This document shows, piece after piece, positions 25,560-38,540 of a stretch of 64,000 nt of DNA. Source of the DNA: Antedon mediterranea (Eukaryota; Echinodermata; Crinoidea; Comatulida; Antedonidae); the NCBI RefSeq assembly GCF_964355755.1, contig NC_092673.1, positions 16,871,001-16,935,000 on the forward strand, read 5' to 3'. The notes below the pieces were generated by a model. It was not told where the DNA came from. It did no database searches and saw only the letters and a list, made by a program, of their open reading frames with translations. Within the stretch, counting starts at the first letter, position 1. Each line of letters opens with the position of its first letter. The position numbers and the translations under genes are program-made.

Positions 25560-27249
25560 AAAAGTAAGCACATTAACAAAAATCAAATTTGATGTAAACA
25601 AACCAAATAAAAAAATAACTCAATAGTTTATATGATTTATGATAACAAACAAATTTAAAGTATACAGTTACCTATCACATAACATACATCTTTAATTTTC
25701 TTAATGAACAAAAAAATCTACTTTTTTTATATGTTCAGGTGAATCAGTATAATTTTGTTTACATATTTTTGACCGTAAAACAAATATAAATTGCTCATAT
25801 GTAGCTGTAAAGATAGCAATGATTGACAATGGTCTAAACAACTAAAAATGTTTATGTTAAAAAAATTAATAGAATCTGATTTTAATAAAAAATAATTATT
25901 AATTAAAAACCTGCTCCCTCCCTTACCTTACAAAAAATGCTTCTGTCAGTCTATCCAGCTAATTATAAACATGGCCTTAAACTACATCTGGAGATCCGTT
26001 TCCAACCAGGATCTTTTTGTGAAAACATTTTGCCACAAAAGGAAGAGAAATGTAAATAATGTTTAGCCTTTAGTTTGTGGTTTCCAAAATGCAATTTAAA
26101 AAAGAGAGCTAAAATGAAATTATTCTTTTCAAACTGAATGCTTTAAGAACAGTTCCGTCTCTTATCTTATGACTTTTCGGGGAAAAATGACATTATTAAA
26201 GTTGATATATAAAATTTGATACTAGTAAGTGTCAATAGATGGTTCTTAAATACATGACCTTTGGTAAATAACTGAAAATTGTTTAAGTACAAAGCAAATA
26301 AATACAGATATGTTGGAATTTATGTATAGATTATTAATTGTTAATAACCTGCTCCCGCCCTTTACTTACTTTACAATAAAATACTTCTGTCAGTCTTATC
26401 ACATACAGCCAGTATGAATATGGCCTTAAAGAGATCCTTTTCCAAACAAACATTTTGCACAAAAGGAAGAGAAATGTAAATAATGTTTAGTTTAGTAAAA
26501 ATGTTTGAGCAATGCAATTTCAAAAAGAAATTTAATATGAAATTATTCTTTTCAAACAGTGCCGTATCTTATCTTTTGTCTTTTTGGAAAAAAATTATTC
26601 TATTAAAGTTGCCAGTTAAAATTTGATATACTGGTAATTAAGTGCCCACAGATGGTTCTTTCGAATACATAAACTTTGGTAAATAACTGAAAATTGTCTA
26701 AGTCGCACTGTACACAAAGCAAATAAATACAGATATGATGGAATTTATGTATTCAAATATAATTGTCATCCTGAGAATTACCTTAATTTTGTTTATAACA
26801 TGGTATTGTTCAACAAATTCCTGTCTTGGTACATTTGATGATGGGATGGTATCGGGCTTCATGATATGATATGATTTTCATCGAGGCAAATGATTTAAAC
26901 TAAATTTGTTATCGTTAATATCTAACTTAGCTTAATTTACTGAAATTTCCCATTACCTAAATTTATATGTAAATTCATTAAACTGCTTATTGGCCTCATA
27001 TTGTTAACATCTAAACATTTGTTTGTACAATTTTATAAAATACGTATTTTATTAATGTTCACATTTTGTGATTGATATTATACAGTAAGTAGATTTTAAT
27101 GATTACTTACATTAAGTAATAGGCTAACAATCACTAGATCTGCTCCATATTATATTTTGTTTTCATTTATCAATAATGATAATTAGGATTTTATCACATT
27201 ATTTAGCAGTAATTGTTGTTGTTTGTATTAACAAAAAAACAATTTCACA
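25560..27249 (+). repeat. array unit remnants between cassettes 1 and 2
   Basis: Contains intron of cassette 1, a diverged unit piece from about 25905 (CCTGCTCCCTCCC), and another from about 26345 (CCTGCTCCCGCCC). The exon belonging to one of these is missing, so a cassette seems to have been lost here. No gene other than the cassette array is seen. Confidence 0.6.
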
Positions 27250-27939
27250 AGGCCATGTAAAAAAAAAATTGTTGATCATCCTTTTTTTTTTAAAAAAAGT
27301 CAGGAGGAAGGGAGGCTTTTTTTTTTTTTTTTTTTTATTATTATCTTTAATTTTTTATTATTATCGACTCAGCTTAGACTGGGCCGATACTTTGATCATA
27401 CCATCTCCCTTTCCGGGCTTCCTATCACTGGCGTACACTGTAGGCAACGTAGGCTTATCGCCCACGACGGATTCACCGTCGAACTTCCTCGTGTACAATT
27501 CAACATACAACTCTGATAATGTTACAACAGCCGTAACTTCGCAGCCAAACCAATCTTTAATCGGCGAACTACTACCCTCGCGGGTAATAGAAAGTACCAC
27601 AAAAGACATTTAAGCTGCATAAATACGTATCAATAAAGATCTATTGTTCGCAAATCACGTGTAAAAAGAACCCACGCTGTACAGCAGGCCAGCGAAAAAA
27701 ATAAACAAAATCAAGCTAGATACCCGTATCTTGCACATGCGCATATTGATACTATCAATAGAGGGCCAGATAATCGCGATGAATTTCTGAATTTTGTGAT
27801 CGCGACGACTGATCTGAGGTTGAAAAACGGGATTTTCATCCGGATTTTCACGGTTTAAAAAAAAAAAATAAATAAATGAGGCGGGCCGATTTTCGATGTC
27901 GGGCGAGGACGATCAACAACCTTTTTTTTTACATGGCCT
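27250..27939. mobile_element. TIR element AGGCCATGTAAAAAAAA
   Basis: Inserted just upstream of cassette 2, splitting a sequence that is continuous in other units (AATTTCACATAATGTCTG). The left end is AGGCCATGTAAAAAAAAA followed by TTGTTGATCATCC. The right end is the inverse (GGACGATCAACAACC, then T-run, then ACATGGCCT), giving terminal inverted repeats of about 30 bp. The interior is more GC-rich than its surroundings and carries an 82-codon ORF on the minus strand. The superfamily was not determined because I could not read a clear target duplication. Confidence 0.7.
27361..27609 (-). CDS. unrecognised 82-residue ORF in TIR element
   Basis: The reading frame starts MSFVVLSITREGS and ends near GMIKVSAQSKLSR before a TAA stop. 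It has balanced amino-acid use and a GC content well above the AT-rich neighbourhood. The stop is followed by AATAATAAAAAATTAAAG and a long A-run, which looks like a polyadenylated transcript copied back into DNA. I do not recognise the family. It may be a processed gene fragment or host exon captured by the element at 27250-27939. It could also be chance, since it is short. Confidence 0.4.
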   Translation of the reverse strand: MSFVVLSITREGSSSPIKDWFGCEVTAVVTLSELYVELYTRKFDGESVVGDKPTLPTVYASDRKPGKGDGMIKVSAQSKLSR

Positions 27940-27989
27940 AATGTCTGTTGTCAGTATTTATAAACTTAATGATTATTATTCCTTTCCAG

Positions 27990-28100
27990 AATGGTGACAC
28001 TCCATTACATTCATATCTGGGGAGTATATATATTGCACCTACCTTAGAAATAGTGACATGTCTCATTCAGCATGGGGCACCAGTAGCATTGCAAAATAAG
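27990..28100 (+). CDS. ankyrin cassette exon 2
   Basis: 111 nt, 37 residues, NGDTPLHSYLGSIYIAP then TLEIVTCLIQHGA, phase 0-0, with intact CCTTTCCAG acceptor and GTAAATG donor. It has the classical TPLH motif. The element at 27250-27939 sits only 50 bp upstream of the exon. The branch-point region is therefore close to foreign sequence, and splicing efficiency may differ from the other cassettes. Confidence 0.85.
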
Positions 28101-28860
28101 GTAAATGTACAGGGATTTGCTAGTGTAATAAGCTAACATTCTATAGATCTGCTGAAGTAAACCATTTAATGAGAGAAAAAAGTAAGCACATTAACAAAAA
28201 TGAATTTTGATTAAAACAAACCAAATAAAAAAATAACTAAATAGTTATATATGATTTATGATAACTGATTAAAAGTGTACAGTTACCTATCATATAACAT
28301 AAATCTTTAATTTTCTTAATGAACAAAAAAATCTATTTTTTTTATATATTCAGTTATTAATTAACAATTATTGACAATGGTCTAATTAATTGTAAATATG
28401 AAATAAAATGTGACAACTACTAAACAACTAAAAAATGTTTATGATAAAAAAATTAATAGAATCTGATTTTAATAAAAAATGATTATTAATTAATAATGTG
28501 CTCCTTCCCTTATCTTACAAAAAAATGCTTCTGTCAGTCTATCCAGCTAATTATGAACATGGCCTTAAAGAAATCCTTTTCCAACCTAGGATCTTTTTGT
28601 GCAAACATTTTGCCACAAAATGAAGAGAAATGTACACAATGTTTTGTTAGTTTTCAAAATCTAAATTGTTTGAGTTATGCAATTTAAAAAAGAAAGGTAA
28701 TATGAAATTATTCTTTTCAAACTGAATGCTTTTAAGAAAAGTTCCGTCTCTTATCTTATGACTTTTTTGGAAAAATTATTTCTTGTTAAAATATAATATA
28801 CTAGTAAGTGCTCACAGATGCTTCTCGAATACATAAACTTTTGTAAATAACTGAAAATTG

Positions 28861-30640
28861 CCGACACTAAGTACTTGAGTCACAGCCCCACCATGGTTGG
28901 GGCTTTGGCGAAGCGATTTTTGGTAATTTACCCCCTAGATGGCTGGAAATGGTACTCTCGCACATAACATTTATGTTGAATGACACCTCTGGTTTGGCCG
29001 GAAATAACACTTATAGCGCGCTAGCAAACAACAAAACGATCGTAGCCAACTTTTTCCGCCGGTAAACATACGCGAAGAAACATTTTTTGCGTTCATTACG
29101 AACGTCAGGGGGAAGCCCCAATGAAAAAAATAGGCCTAATCTATTAGCCTACTCATCAGTAGGACAACTCTAGTTGGCCGGAAACGAAACTTTATAGCGC
29201 ACTAGCAAACAGTAAAACCATCGTAGCATACTTTTTCCGCCAGTAAACATACGCGATAAAAAAATGTTTTTGCGTTCAATACGAACGTCAAGGGGAATTC
29301 CCCGATGAAATAAAACTAGGCCTACTCATGAGTAGAACAACTCTGTAGTTGGCCGGAAAGACACTTCATAGCGCGCTAGCAAACCGCACGATCGTAGCCT
29401 GCTTTTTCCGCCGGTAAACATACGCGATAAGAAACATTTTTTGCGTTCATTACGAACGTCAAGGGGAATTCCCCGATGAAATAAAAAATGCCTACTCATC
29501 AGTAGGACAACTCTGTAGTTGGCCGGAAAGGACACTTCATAGCGCGCTAGCAAACAGCCCGATTGAGCCTACTTTTGCGCAGGTAAACATACTGTACGCG
29601 ATATATGAAAAAAAAATATGCCTCATCAGTAGGCAACTGTAGTTAGCCGGAAACGACACCTCATAGCGCGTTAGCAAACATTAAAAACGATCGTAGCCTA
29701 CTTTTTTTTTCGCCGGCGGGTAAACATATGCGATAAAAAAACATTTTTTGCGTTCAAATACAAATATCGGGGGCAAGTCCCGATGAAATAAAACTAGGCT
29801 TACTCATTAGTAAGACACCTCAAGTTGCCCGGAAATAAGACTTCATAGCGCACAAGGAAATAGGAAAACATTCGAAAGAGAGACATGGCAGTAACAAAAC
29901 ACGTGCTTACATCTCTCGGCGGCGGCCGGTGAAAGCACCATGTGACATACAGTATCGCAGTACTGATATCACAATACCATGTGACATCCCTTGTCACTCG
30001 ACTTTCTCACGAAGTAGGGCCTAAAACATTCTAGCACCGATGTACAAATGTACCTTAAGTTAAGTGAAATAAGACTTTAGCACACTAGCAAATAGGAAAA
30101 CGATCGTAGCCTTCTTGAATGTATTATACGATCAAAGCAGCTAGCATTGAATTGCGCCTAGAAATCATTTGATGACGTCATCGATATTTATTTTTAATAC
30201 ACATAACATTTTTACAAGAAAAACAATACAATCAATCATTTACTTTATTTACAATATACAAGTTACTACACTTTAGACAACAGCCAAATACTAGAGATCG
30301 AAAGAGAGACATGGCAGTAACAAAACACGTGTTTACATCTCTCGGCGGCGGCGGCCGGTGAAAGCGAGTCTCAGTTGTTTAACACTTTGTTACGCAGTCT
30401 TTTGTTTTTCGTCTAGTGGTCATGTCACGTGTCTCGTATGCATTAGGCTCTTTATGCATGCCGCGCCTCAGCTCTAGAAAAGTACCGTACCTGCCTGTTA
30501 ATCTATTTTTAGATTGTTGTGGTTGATATTTTTAAGCGTCACGGATAAGGTTTTAAGCGTCACGGCCGACCGTAAAGCGTCACGGTAGAGAACCCAAGCG
30601 TCACGGTACCGTGATGCTTCAAAGGCCTGGGGAGAACACT
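28861..30640. mobile_element. 1.8-kb insertion with ~175-bp tandem repeats
   Basis: Replaces part of the cassette-2 intron, breaking at GAAAATTG and resuming at CTGGTTTTCATTAGG. From about 28985 to 29830 it holds five to six copies of a unit of about 175 bp: TTGGCCGGAAA, CATAGCGCGCTAGCAAAC, CGATCGTAGCC, CCGCCGGTAAACATACGCG, CATTTTTTGCGTTC, then GGGGAATTCCCCGATGAAA. A further block has a repeated AGAGACATGGCAGTAACAAA (29879 and 30306). Near the right end AAGCGTCACGG recurs four times (30534-30605). No ORF with a known motif was found. Class unknown. Confidence 0.6.
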
Positions 30641-31100
30641 GCTGGTTTTCATTAGGTGTTAAAAATTAGTACCGAAAGTATGTACCAACTTTCTCTACCA
30701 TTGGGTAAAAATTATAGAAGTTGCACTTAATTTACTGAAATTTCCCATTACGTAAATTTGTAAATTCATTAAACTGCTTATTGGCCTCATATTTTTAATA
30801 TCTGAACATTTGTTTGTACAATTTTATGAAATATGTATTTTATAACGTTCAAATTTTGTGATTGATATTGTACAGTAATTAGATTTTGATGATTACTTAC
30901 ATTAAGTAATAGACTAACAATCACTGAATCTGATCCATGGTAATATATTATATTTTGTTTTCATTTATCAATAATGATAATTAGGATTTTATCACATTAT
31001 TTAGCAGTAATTGTTGTTGTTTGTATTAACAAAAAAACCCAATTTCACATAATGTCTGTTGTCAGTATTTATAAACTTCATGATTATGATTCCTTTCCAG

Positions 31101-31211
31101 TATGGTAACACTCTATTACATTCATATCTGAGGAATGTATATACTGCACCTACCTTAGAAATAGTGACGTGTCTCAAGCAGCATGGGGCACCAGTAGCAT
31201 TGCAAAATAAG
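31101..31211 (+). CDS. ankyrin cassette exon 3
   Basis: 111 nt, 37 residues, YGNTLLHSYLRNVYTAP then TLEIVTCLKQHGA, phase 0-0 with conserved splice sites. It pairs with cassette 6, which shares LRNVYTAP. The CLKQ (not CLIQ) change puts a lysine in the second helix. Confidence 0.85.
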
Positions 31212-32672
31212 GTAAATGTACAGGGATTTGCTAGTGTAATAGGCTAACATTATATAGATCTGCTGAAGTAAACCATTTAATGAGAGAAAAAAGTAAGCAC
31301 ATTAACAAAAATCAAATTTGATTAAAACAAACCAAATAAAAAAATAACTAAATAGTTATATATGATTTATGATCTGATTTAAAGTGTACAGTTACCTATC
31401 ATATAACATAAATCTTTAATTTTCTTAATGAACAAAAAAATCTATTTTTAAAATATATTCAGTTATTAATTAACAATTATTGACAATGGTCTAATTAATT
31501 GTAAATATGAAATAAAATGCGACAACTACTAAACAACTAAAAATGTTTATTAAAAAAAATAATAGAATCTGATTTTAATAAAAAATAATTATAAATTAAA
31601 AACCTGCTCCCTCCCTTACCTTACAAAAAATGCTTCTGTCAGTCTATCCAGCTAATTATGAACATGGCCTTAAAGAAATCCTTTTCCAACCTAGGATCTT
31701 TTTGTGCAAACATTTTGCCACAAAATGAAGAGAAATGTAAACAATGTTTTGTTAGTTTTCAAAATCTAAATTGTTTGAGTAATGCAATTTTAAAAAGAAA
31801 GTTAATATGAAATTATTCTTTTCAAACTGAATGCTTTTAAGAAAAGTTCCGTCTTTTATCTTATGACTTTTTTGAAAAAATGAATTCTCCTTAAAATATA
31901 ATAAACTAGTAAGTGCTCACAGATGCTTCTCGAATACAAGAACTTTGGTAAATAACTGAAAATTGTCTAAGTCACAGTGTACACAAAGCAAATGAATACA
32001 GATATGTTGGAATTTATGTAGTCAAATATAATTGTCATCCTGAGAATTACCTTAATTTTGTTTATTGCATGGTATTGTTCACCAAATTCCTGTCTTGGTA
32101 TATTTGATGATGGGATGGTATTAGGCTTCATGATATGATATGATTTTCATTGAGGCAATATGGTTTAAACTAAATTTGTTATCGTTAATATCTAAATTAG
32201 CTTAATTATGACATTGGTTTCATTGGGTGTTAAAAATCAGTACCGAAAGTATGTACCAACTTTCTCTACCATTGTGTAAAAATTCTAGAAGTTGCACTTA
32301 ATTTACTGAAATTTCCCATTACCTAATTTTAAATTTATATGTAAATTCATTTAACTGCTTATTGGCCTCATATTGTTAACATCTAAACATTTGTTTGTAC
32401 AATTTTATGAAATATGTATTTTATTAATGTTCAAATTTTGTGATTGATATTGTACAGTAAGTAGATTTTAATGATTACTTACATTAAGTAATAGGCTAAC
32501 AAAATCACTAGATCTGATCCATGGTAATATATTTCATTTATCAATAATGATAATTAGGATTTTATCACATTATTTAGCAGTAATTGTTGTTGTTTGTATT
32601 AACAAACAAAAAACAATTTAACATAATGTCTGTTGTCAGTATTTATATTGCTTCATTATGATTCCTTTCCAG

Positions 32673-32780
32673 TTTGGTGACACTCCATTACATTCATATC
32701 TGGGGAGTAGATATACACCTACCTTAGAAATACTGACGTTTCTCATTCAGCATGGGGCACCAGTAGCATTGCAAAATAAG
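32673..32780 (+). CDS. ankyrin cassette exon 4
   Basis: 108 nt, 36 residues, FGDTPLHSYLGSRYTP then TLEILTFLIQHGA, phase 0-0, AG/GT boundaries intact. It pairs with cassette 7, sharing LEILTFL. Its first residue is Phe where ankyrin repeats usually have Asp or Asn. Confidence 0.85.
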
Positions 32781-33511
32781 GTAAATGTACAGGAATTTGC
32801 TAGTGTAATAGGATAACATTATATAGATCTGTTGAAGTAAACCATTTAATGAGAGAAAAAAGTAAGCACATTAACAAAAATCAAATTTGATTAAAACAAA
32901 CCAAATAAAAAAATAACTAAATAGTTATATATGATTTATGATCTGATTTAAAGTGTACAGTTACCTATCATATAACATAAATCTTTAATTTTCTTAATGA
33001 ACAAATAATCTTTTTTTTTTATATATTCAGTTATTAATTAACAATTATTGACAATGGTCTAAATTAATTGTAAATATGAAATAAAATGCGACACCTACTA
33101 AACAACTAAAAATGTTTATGTTAAAAAAATTAATAGAATCTGATTTTAATAAAAAATAATTATTAATTAATAACCTACTCCCTCCCTTACCTTACAAAAA
33201 ATGCTTCTGTCAGTCTATCCAGCTAATTATAAACATGGCCTTAAACTACATCTGGAGATCCTTTTCCAACCTAGGATATTTTTGTGCAAACATTTTGCCA
33301 CAAAAGGAAGAGAAATGTAAATAATATTTAGCCTTTTAGTTAGTGGTTTCCAAAATTTAAAATGTTTGAGCAATGCAATTTAAAAAAGAAAGCTAATATG
33401 AAATTATTCTTTTCAAACTGAATGCTTTAAGAACAGTTCCGTCTCTTATCTATGACTTTTCTGGGAAAAATGACATTATTAAAGTTGCTATATAAAATTT
33501 GATACTAGTAA

Positions 33512-34552
33512 GACCCCATTTACACTTCATCGACGATTTCTTAGCCGGCCCGAAGTCGGCCCGACGCCGGCTTTCTTTTTAGCCCGCAATGTGTTTACAC
33601 TTACCCAAAAAGCCGGCCTCGGGCCCTTACTATTGTGTTTACACTTGCTCTCGCGGAAGAGTGCTCGATGATACGATTTCGCTACATTCACGTCATATCC
33701 GCTCATGTGCGTCTTAAAAAGTTAATATTATAAGCGTTGTCGATCTACACTAGGCCTAGGCCTATCAACTTTATCAAAAAAGAATCAAATAACGGTATTT
33801 AATATGGATCAAAACAATTGTATTATTGCTTTACTACTAATGTTTGCGTCTCGTTTTCTAAAGAATAGTAGTAGATCATACGCCTTTTTCACGAAACGGA
33901 AGACATCTTCGATCGATGACGACACAAACAATGCCGTTCAACGAAGCGTAACCAACAGAAATAACATAGCGTTTTCAGCCTATTTTCGGAGGACAAGTTA
34001 CTTAAAAATTCGTAAACGCCTCAACGGACAGTCGTATGGACAAAATTTTTACTGTAAAATGTTCTTTAAAGATTAGCCTATAGAACTGTGTGATTAAAAA
34101 AAATTATAATTTTTTTTTCACTTCTTAAGTCCATCGAAAAAAACTCCACAGTTTATAAGCATAGGCGATGGTGTCCTGAAATCCCCTGAAAACGCTATGT
34201 TATTTATGTTGGTTACGCTTCGTTGCACGGCATTGTTTGTCATAGATCGTGAAAAAGGCGTATACATCTTCACCAATTTAATTTCAATGAAGAATTTCCG
34301 ATTCATCAGCAATAAGTTTCGTAAACTTAAAGCTATAGTTGACCCAGAACGTTCATTTTATGACCGCGAGTGTTTGCACTATACGAAGTGCCGGCCCGAA
34401 GCCCGCAATTGCCGGCCCGAAGCCTACTCTAGACTAGGCTCAAAATTGAGCCGGCTCGAGGCCGGCTCGGTTGTTCCCAGAGTGTTTACACTTGTGCACT
34501 TTTGGCTCGAGCCGGCCTCGGGCTCGCTAAAAGCTGAAGTGTAAATGGGGTC
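33512..34552. mobile_element. Harbinger-like element with TAA duplications
   Basis: The left tip is GACCCCATTTACACTTCA and the right tip is its inverse, flanked by TAA at 33509-33511 and 34553-34555. A 3-bp TAA/TTA target and such tips fit PIF/Harbinger. The corresponding interval between cassettes 7 and 8 is empty (CTAGTAAGTGTCAATAG), which confirms both the insertion and its boundaries. The interior is GC-rich near the ends (GCCGGC repeats). It contains a second inverted pair (about 33885-33990 against 34140-34255). ORFs of 64-115 codons lie in that inverted pair and are not convincing, so it is a non-autonomous element. Confidence 0.8.
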
Positions 34553-35335
34553 TAAGTGTCAATAGATGGTTCTTAAATACATGACCTTTGGTAAATAACT
34601 GAAAATTGCACTGTACACAAGGCAAATAAATACAGATATGATGGAATTTATGTAGTCAAATATAATTGTCATCCTGAGAATTACCTTAATTTTGTTTATT
34701 GCATGGCATTGTTCACCAAATTCCTGTCTTGGTACAATTGATGATGGGATGGTATAAGGCTTCATGATATGATATGATCTTCATCGAGTCATGATATGAT
34801 ATGATCTTCATCGAGGCAAATGGTTTAAACTAAATTTGTTATCGTTAATATCTAACTTAAATTAATTATGATATTGGTTTCATTGGGTTTTAAAAATCAG
34901 TACCGAAAGTATGTACCAACTTTCTCTACCATTGAGTATAAATTCTAGAAGTTGCACTTAATTTACTGAAATTTCTCATTACCTAAATTTATATGTAAAT
35001 TCATTAAACTGCTTATTGGCCTCATATTGTTAACATCTAAACATTTGTTTGTACAATTTTATGAAATATGTATTTTATTAATGTTCAAATTTTGTGATTG
35101 ATATTGTACAGTAAGTAGATTTTAATGATTACTTACATTAAGTAATAGCCTAACAATCACTAGATCTGATCCATGGTAATATATTATATTTTGTTTTCAT
35201 TTATCAATAATGATATAATTAGGATTTTATCACATTATTTAGCAGTAATTGTTGTTGTTTGCATTAACAAAAAATACCAATTTCACATAATGTCTGTTGT
35301 CAGTATTTATAAACTTCATTATGATTCCTTTCCAG

Positions 35336-35443
35336 GATGGTTACACTCCATTAAATTCATATCTGGGGAGTGTATATACACCTACCTTGGAAATAGTGAC
35401 GTGTCTCATTCAGCATGGGGCACCAGTATCATTGCAAAATGAG
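35336..35443 (+). CDS. ankyrin cassette exon 5
   Basis: 108 nt, 36 residues, DGYTPLNSYLGSVYTP then TLEIVTCLIQHGA, ending VSLQNE, phase 0-0. TPLN replaces the near-invariant TPLH (also in cassette 8). The last codon is GAG, so the donor context is GAG/GTAAATG. Confidence 0.85.
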
Positions 35444-36869
35444 GTAAATGTACAGGGATTTGCTAGTGTAATAAGCTAACATTATATAGATCTGCTGAAG
35501 TAAACCATTCAATGAGAGAAGCACATTAACAAAAATCAAATTTGATTAAAACAAACCAAATAAAAAAATAACTAAATAGTTATATATGATTTATGATAAC
35601 TGATTTAAAGTGTACAGTTACCTATCATATAACATAAATCTTTAATTTTCTTAATGAACTAAAAAATCTATTTTTTTTATATATTTATTAATTAACAATT
35701 ATTGACAATGGTCTAATTAATTGTAAATATGAAATAAAATGTGACAACTACTAAACAACTAAAAAATGTTTATGTTAAAAAAATTAATAGAATCTGATTT
35801 TAATAAAAAATGATTATTAATTAATAATGTGCTCCTTCCCTTATCTTACAAAAAAATGCTTCTGTCAGTCTATCCAGCTAATTATGAACATGGCCTTAAA
35901 GAAATCCTTTTCCAACCTAGGATCTTTTTGTGCAAACATTTTGCCACAAAATGAAGAGAAATGTACACAATTTTTTGTTAGTTTTCAAAATCTAAATTGT
36001 TTGAGTTATGCAATTTAAAAAAGAAAGGTAATATGAAATTATTCTTTTCAAACTGAATGCTTTTAAGAAAAGTTCCGTCTCTTATCTTATGACTTTTTTG
36101 GAAAAATTATTTCTTGTTAAAATATAATATACTAGTAAGTGCTCACAGATGCTTCTCGAATACATAAACTTTGGTAAATAACTGAAAATTGCACTGTACA
36201 CAAGGCAAATAAATACAGATATGATGGAATTTATGTAGTCAAATATAATTGTCATCCTGAGAATTACCTCAATTTTGTTTATTGCATGGTATTGTTCACC
36301 AAATTCCTGTCTTGGTACATTTGATGATGGGATGGTATAAGGCTTCATGATATGATATGATCTTCATCGAGGCAAATGATAAATTTGTTTTGATCGTCAA
36401 TATAGTACACTGGTTTTCATTAGGTGTTAAAAATTAATAGCGAAAGTATGTACCAACTTTCTCTACCATTGGGTAAAAATTATAGAAGTTGCACTTAATT
36501 TACTGAAATTTCCCATTACGTAAATTTATATATAAATTCATTAAACTGCTTATTGGCCTCATATTTTTAATATCTGAACATTTGTTTGTACAATTTTATG
36601 AAATATGTATTTTATAACGTTCAAATTTTGTGATTGATATTGTACAGTAATTAGATTTTAATGATTACTTACATTAAGTAATAGGCTAACAATCACTAGG
36701 TCTGATCCATGGTAATATATTATATTTTGTTTTCATTTATCAATAATGATAATTAGGATTTTATCACATTATTTAGCAGTAATTGTTGTTTGTATTAACA
36801 AAAAAACCCAATTTCACATAACGTCTGTTGTCAGTATTTATAAACTTCATGATTATGATTCCTTTCCAG

Positions 36870-36980
36870 TCTGGTAACACTCTATTACATTCATATCTGA
36901 GGAATGTATATACTGCACCTACCTTAGGAATAGTGATGTGTCTCATTCAGCATGGGGCACCAGTAGCATTGCAAAATAAG
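36870..36980 (+). CDS. ankyrin cassette exon 6
   Basis: 111 nt, 37 residues, SGNTLLHSYLRNVYTAP then TLGIVMCLIQHGA, phase 0-0, splice sites intact. Closest to cassette 3. The acidic residue of LEIV is changed to Gly (LGIV). Confidence 0.85.
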
Positions 36981-38432
36981 GTAAATGTACAGGGATTTGC
37001 TAGTGTAATAGGCTAACATTATATAGATCTGCTGAAGTAAACCATTTAATGAGAGAAAAAAGTAAGCACATTAACAAAAATCAAATTTGATTAAAACAAA
37101 CCAAATAAAAAAATAACTAAATAGTTATATATGATTTATGATCTGATTTAAAGTGTACAGTTACCTATCATATAACATAAATCTTTAATTTTCTTAATGA
37201 ACAAAAAAATCTATTTTTAAAATATATTCAGTTATTAATTAACAATTATTGACAATGGTCTAATTAATTGTAAATATGAAATAAAATGCGACAACTACTA
37301 AACAACTAAAAATATTTATTTAAAAAAATAATAGAATCTGATTTTAATAAAAAATTATTATAAATTAAAAACCTGCTCCCTCTCTTACCTTACAAAAAAT
37401 GCTTCTGTCAGTCTATCCAGCTAATTATGAACATGGCCTTTAAAGAAATCCTTTTCCAACCTAGGATCTTTTTGTGCAAACATTTTGCCACAAAATGAAG
37501 AGAAATGTAAACAATGTTTTGTTAGTTTTCAAAATCTAAATTGTTTGAGTAATGCAATTTTAAAAAGAAAGTTAATATGAAATTATTCTTTTCAAACTGA
37601 ATGCTTTTAAGAAAAGTTCCGTCTTTTATCTTATGACTTTTTTGAAAAAATGAATTCTCGTTAAAATATAATAAACTAGTAAGTGCTCACAGAACTTTGG
37701 TAAATAACTGAAAATTGTCTAAGTCACAGTGTACACAAAGCAAATGAATACAGATATGTTGGAATTTATGTAGTCAAATATAATTGTCATCCTGAGAATT
37801 ACCTTAATTTTGTTTATTACATGGTATTGTTCACCAAATTCCTGTCTTGGTATATTTGATGATGGGATGGTATTAGGCTTCATGATATGATATGATTTTC
37901 ATTGAGGCAATATGGTTTAAACTAAATTTGTTATCGTTAATATCTAAATTAGCTTAATTATGACATTGGTTTCATTGGGTGTTAAAAATCAGTACTGAAA
38001 GTATGTACCAACTTTCTCTACCATTGAGTATAAATTCTAGAAGTTGCACTTAATTTACTGAAATTTCTCATTACCTCAATTTATATGTAAATTCATTTAA
38101 CTGCTTATTGGCCTCATATTGTTAACATCTAAACATTTGTTTGTACAATTTTATGAAATATGTATTTTATTAATGTTCAAATTTTGTGATTGATATTGTA
38201 CAGTAAGTAGATTTTAATGATTACTTACATTAAGTAATAGCCTAACAATCACTAGATCTGATCCATGGTAATATATTATATTTTGTTTTCATTTATCGAT
38301 AATGATAATTAGGATTTTATCACATTATTTAGCAGTAATTGTTGTTGTTTGTATTAACAAAAAAAAAACAATTTGATTTCACATAATGTCTGTTGTCAGT
38401 ATTTATATTACTTCATTATGATTCCTTTCCAG

Positions 38433-38540
38433 TATGGTGACACTCCATTACATTCATATCTGGGGAGTGGATATACACCTACCTTAGAAATACTGACGTT
38501 TCTCATTCAGCATGGGGCACCAGTAGCATTGCAAAATAAG
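38433..38540 (+). CDS. ankyrin cassette exon 7
   Basis: 108 nt, 36 residues, YGDTPLHSYLGSGYTP then TLEILTFLIQHGA, phase 0-0. It differs from cassette 4 at only two residues. Its downstream intron lacks a segment around GCACATTAACAAAAATC that other units keep. Confidence 0.85.

Noticed and set aside
27176-27613. 145-codon plus-strand ORF
   Set aside because: It runs through homopolymer tracts and across the element boundary. The minus frame at 27361-27609 is the more plausible one.
33804-34544. ORFs of 64-115 codons within the Harbinger-like element
   Set aside because: They cover inverted copies of the same DNA and show no transposase or Myb motif.
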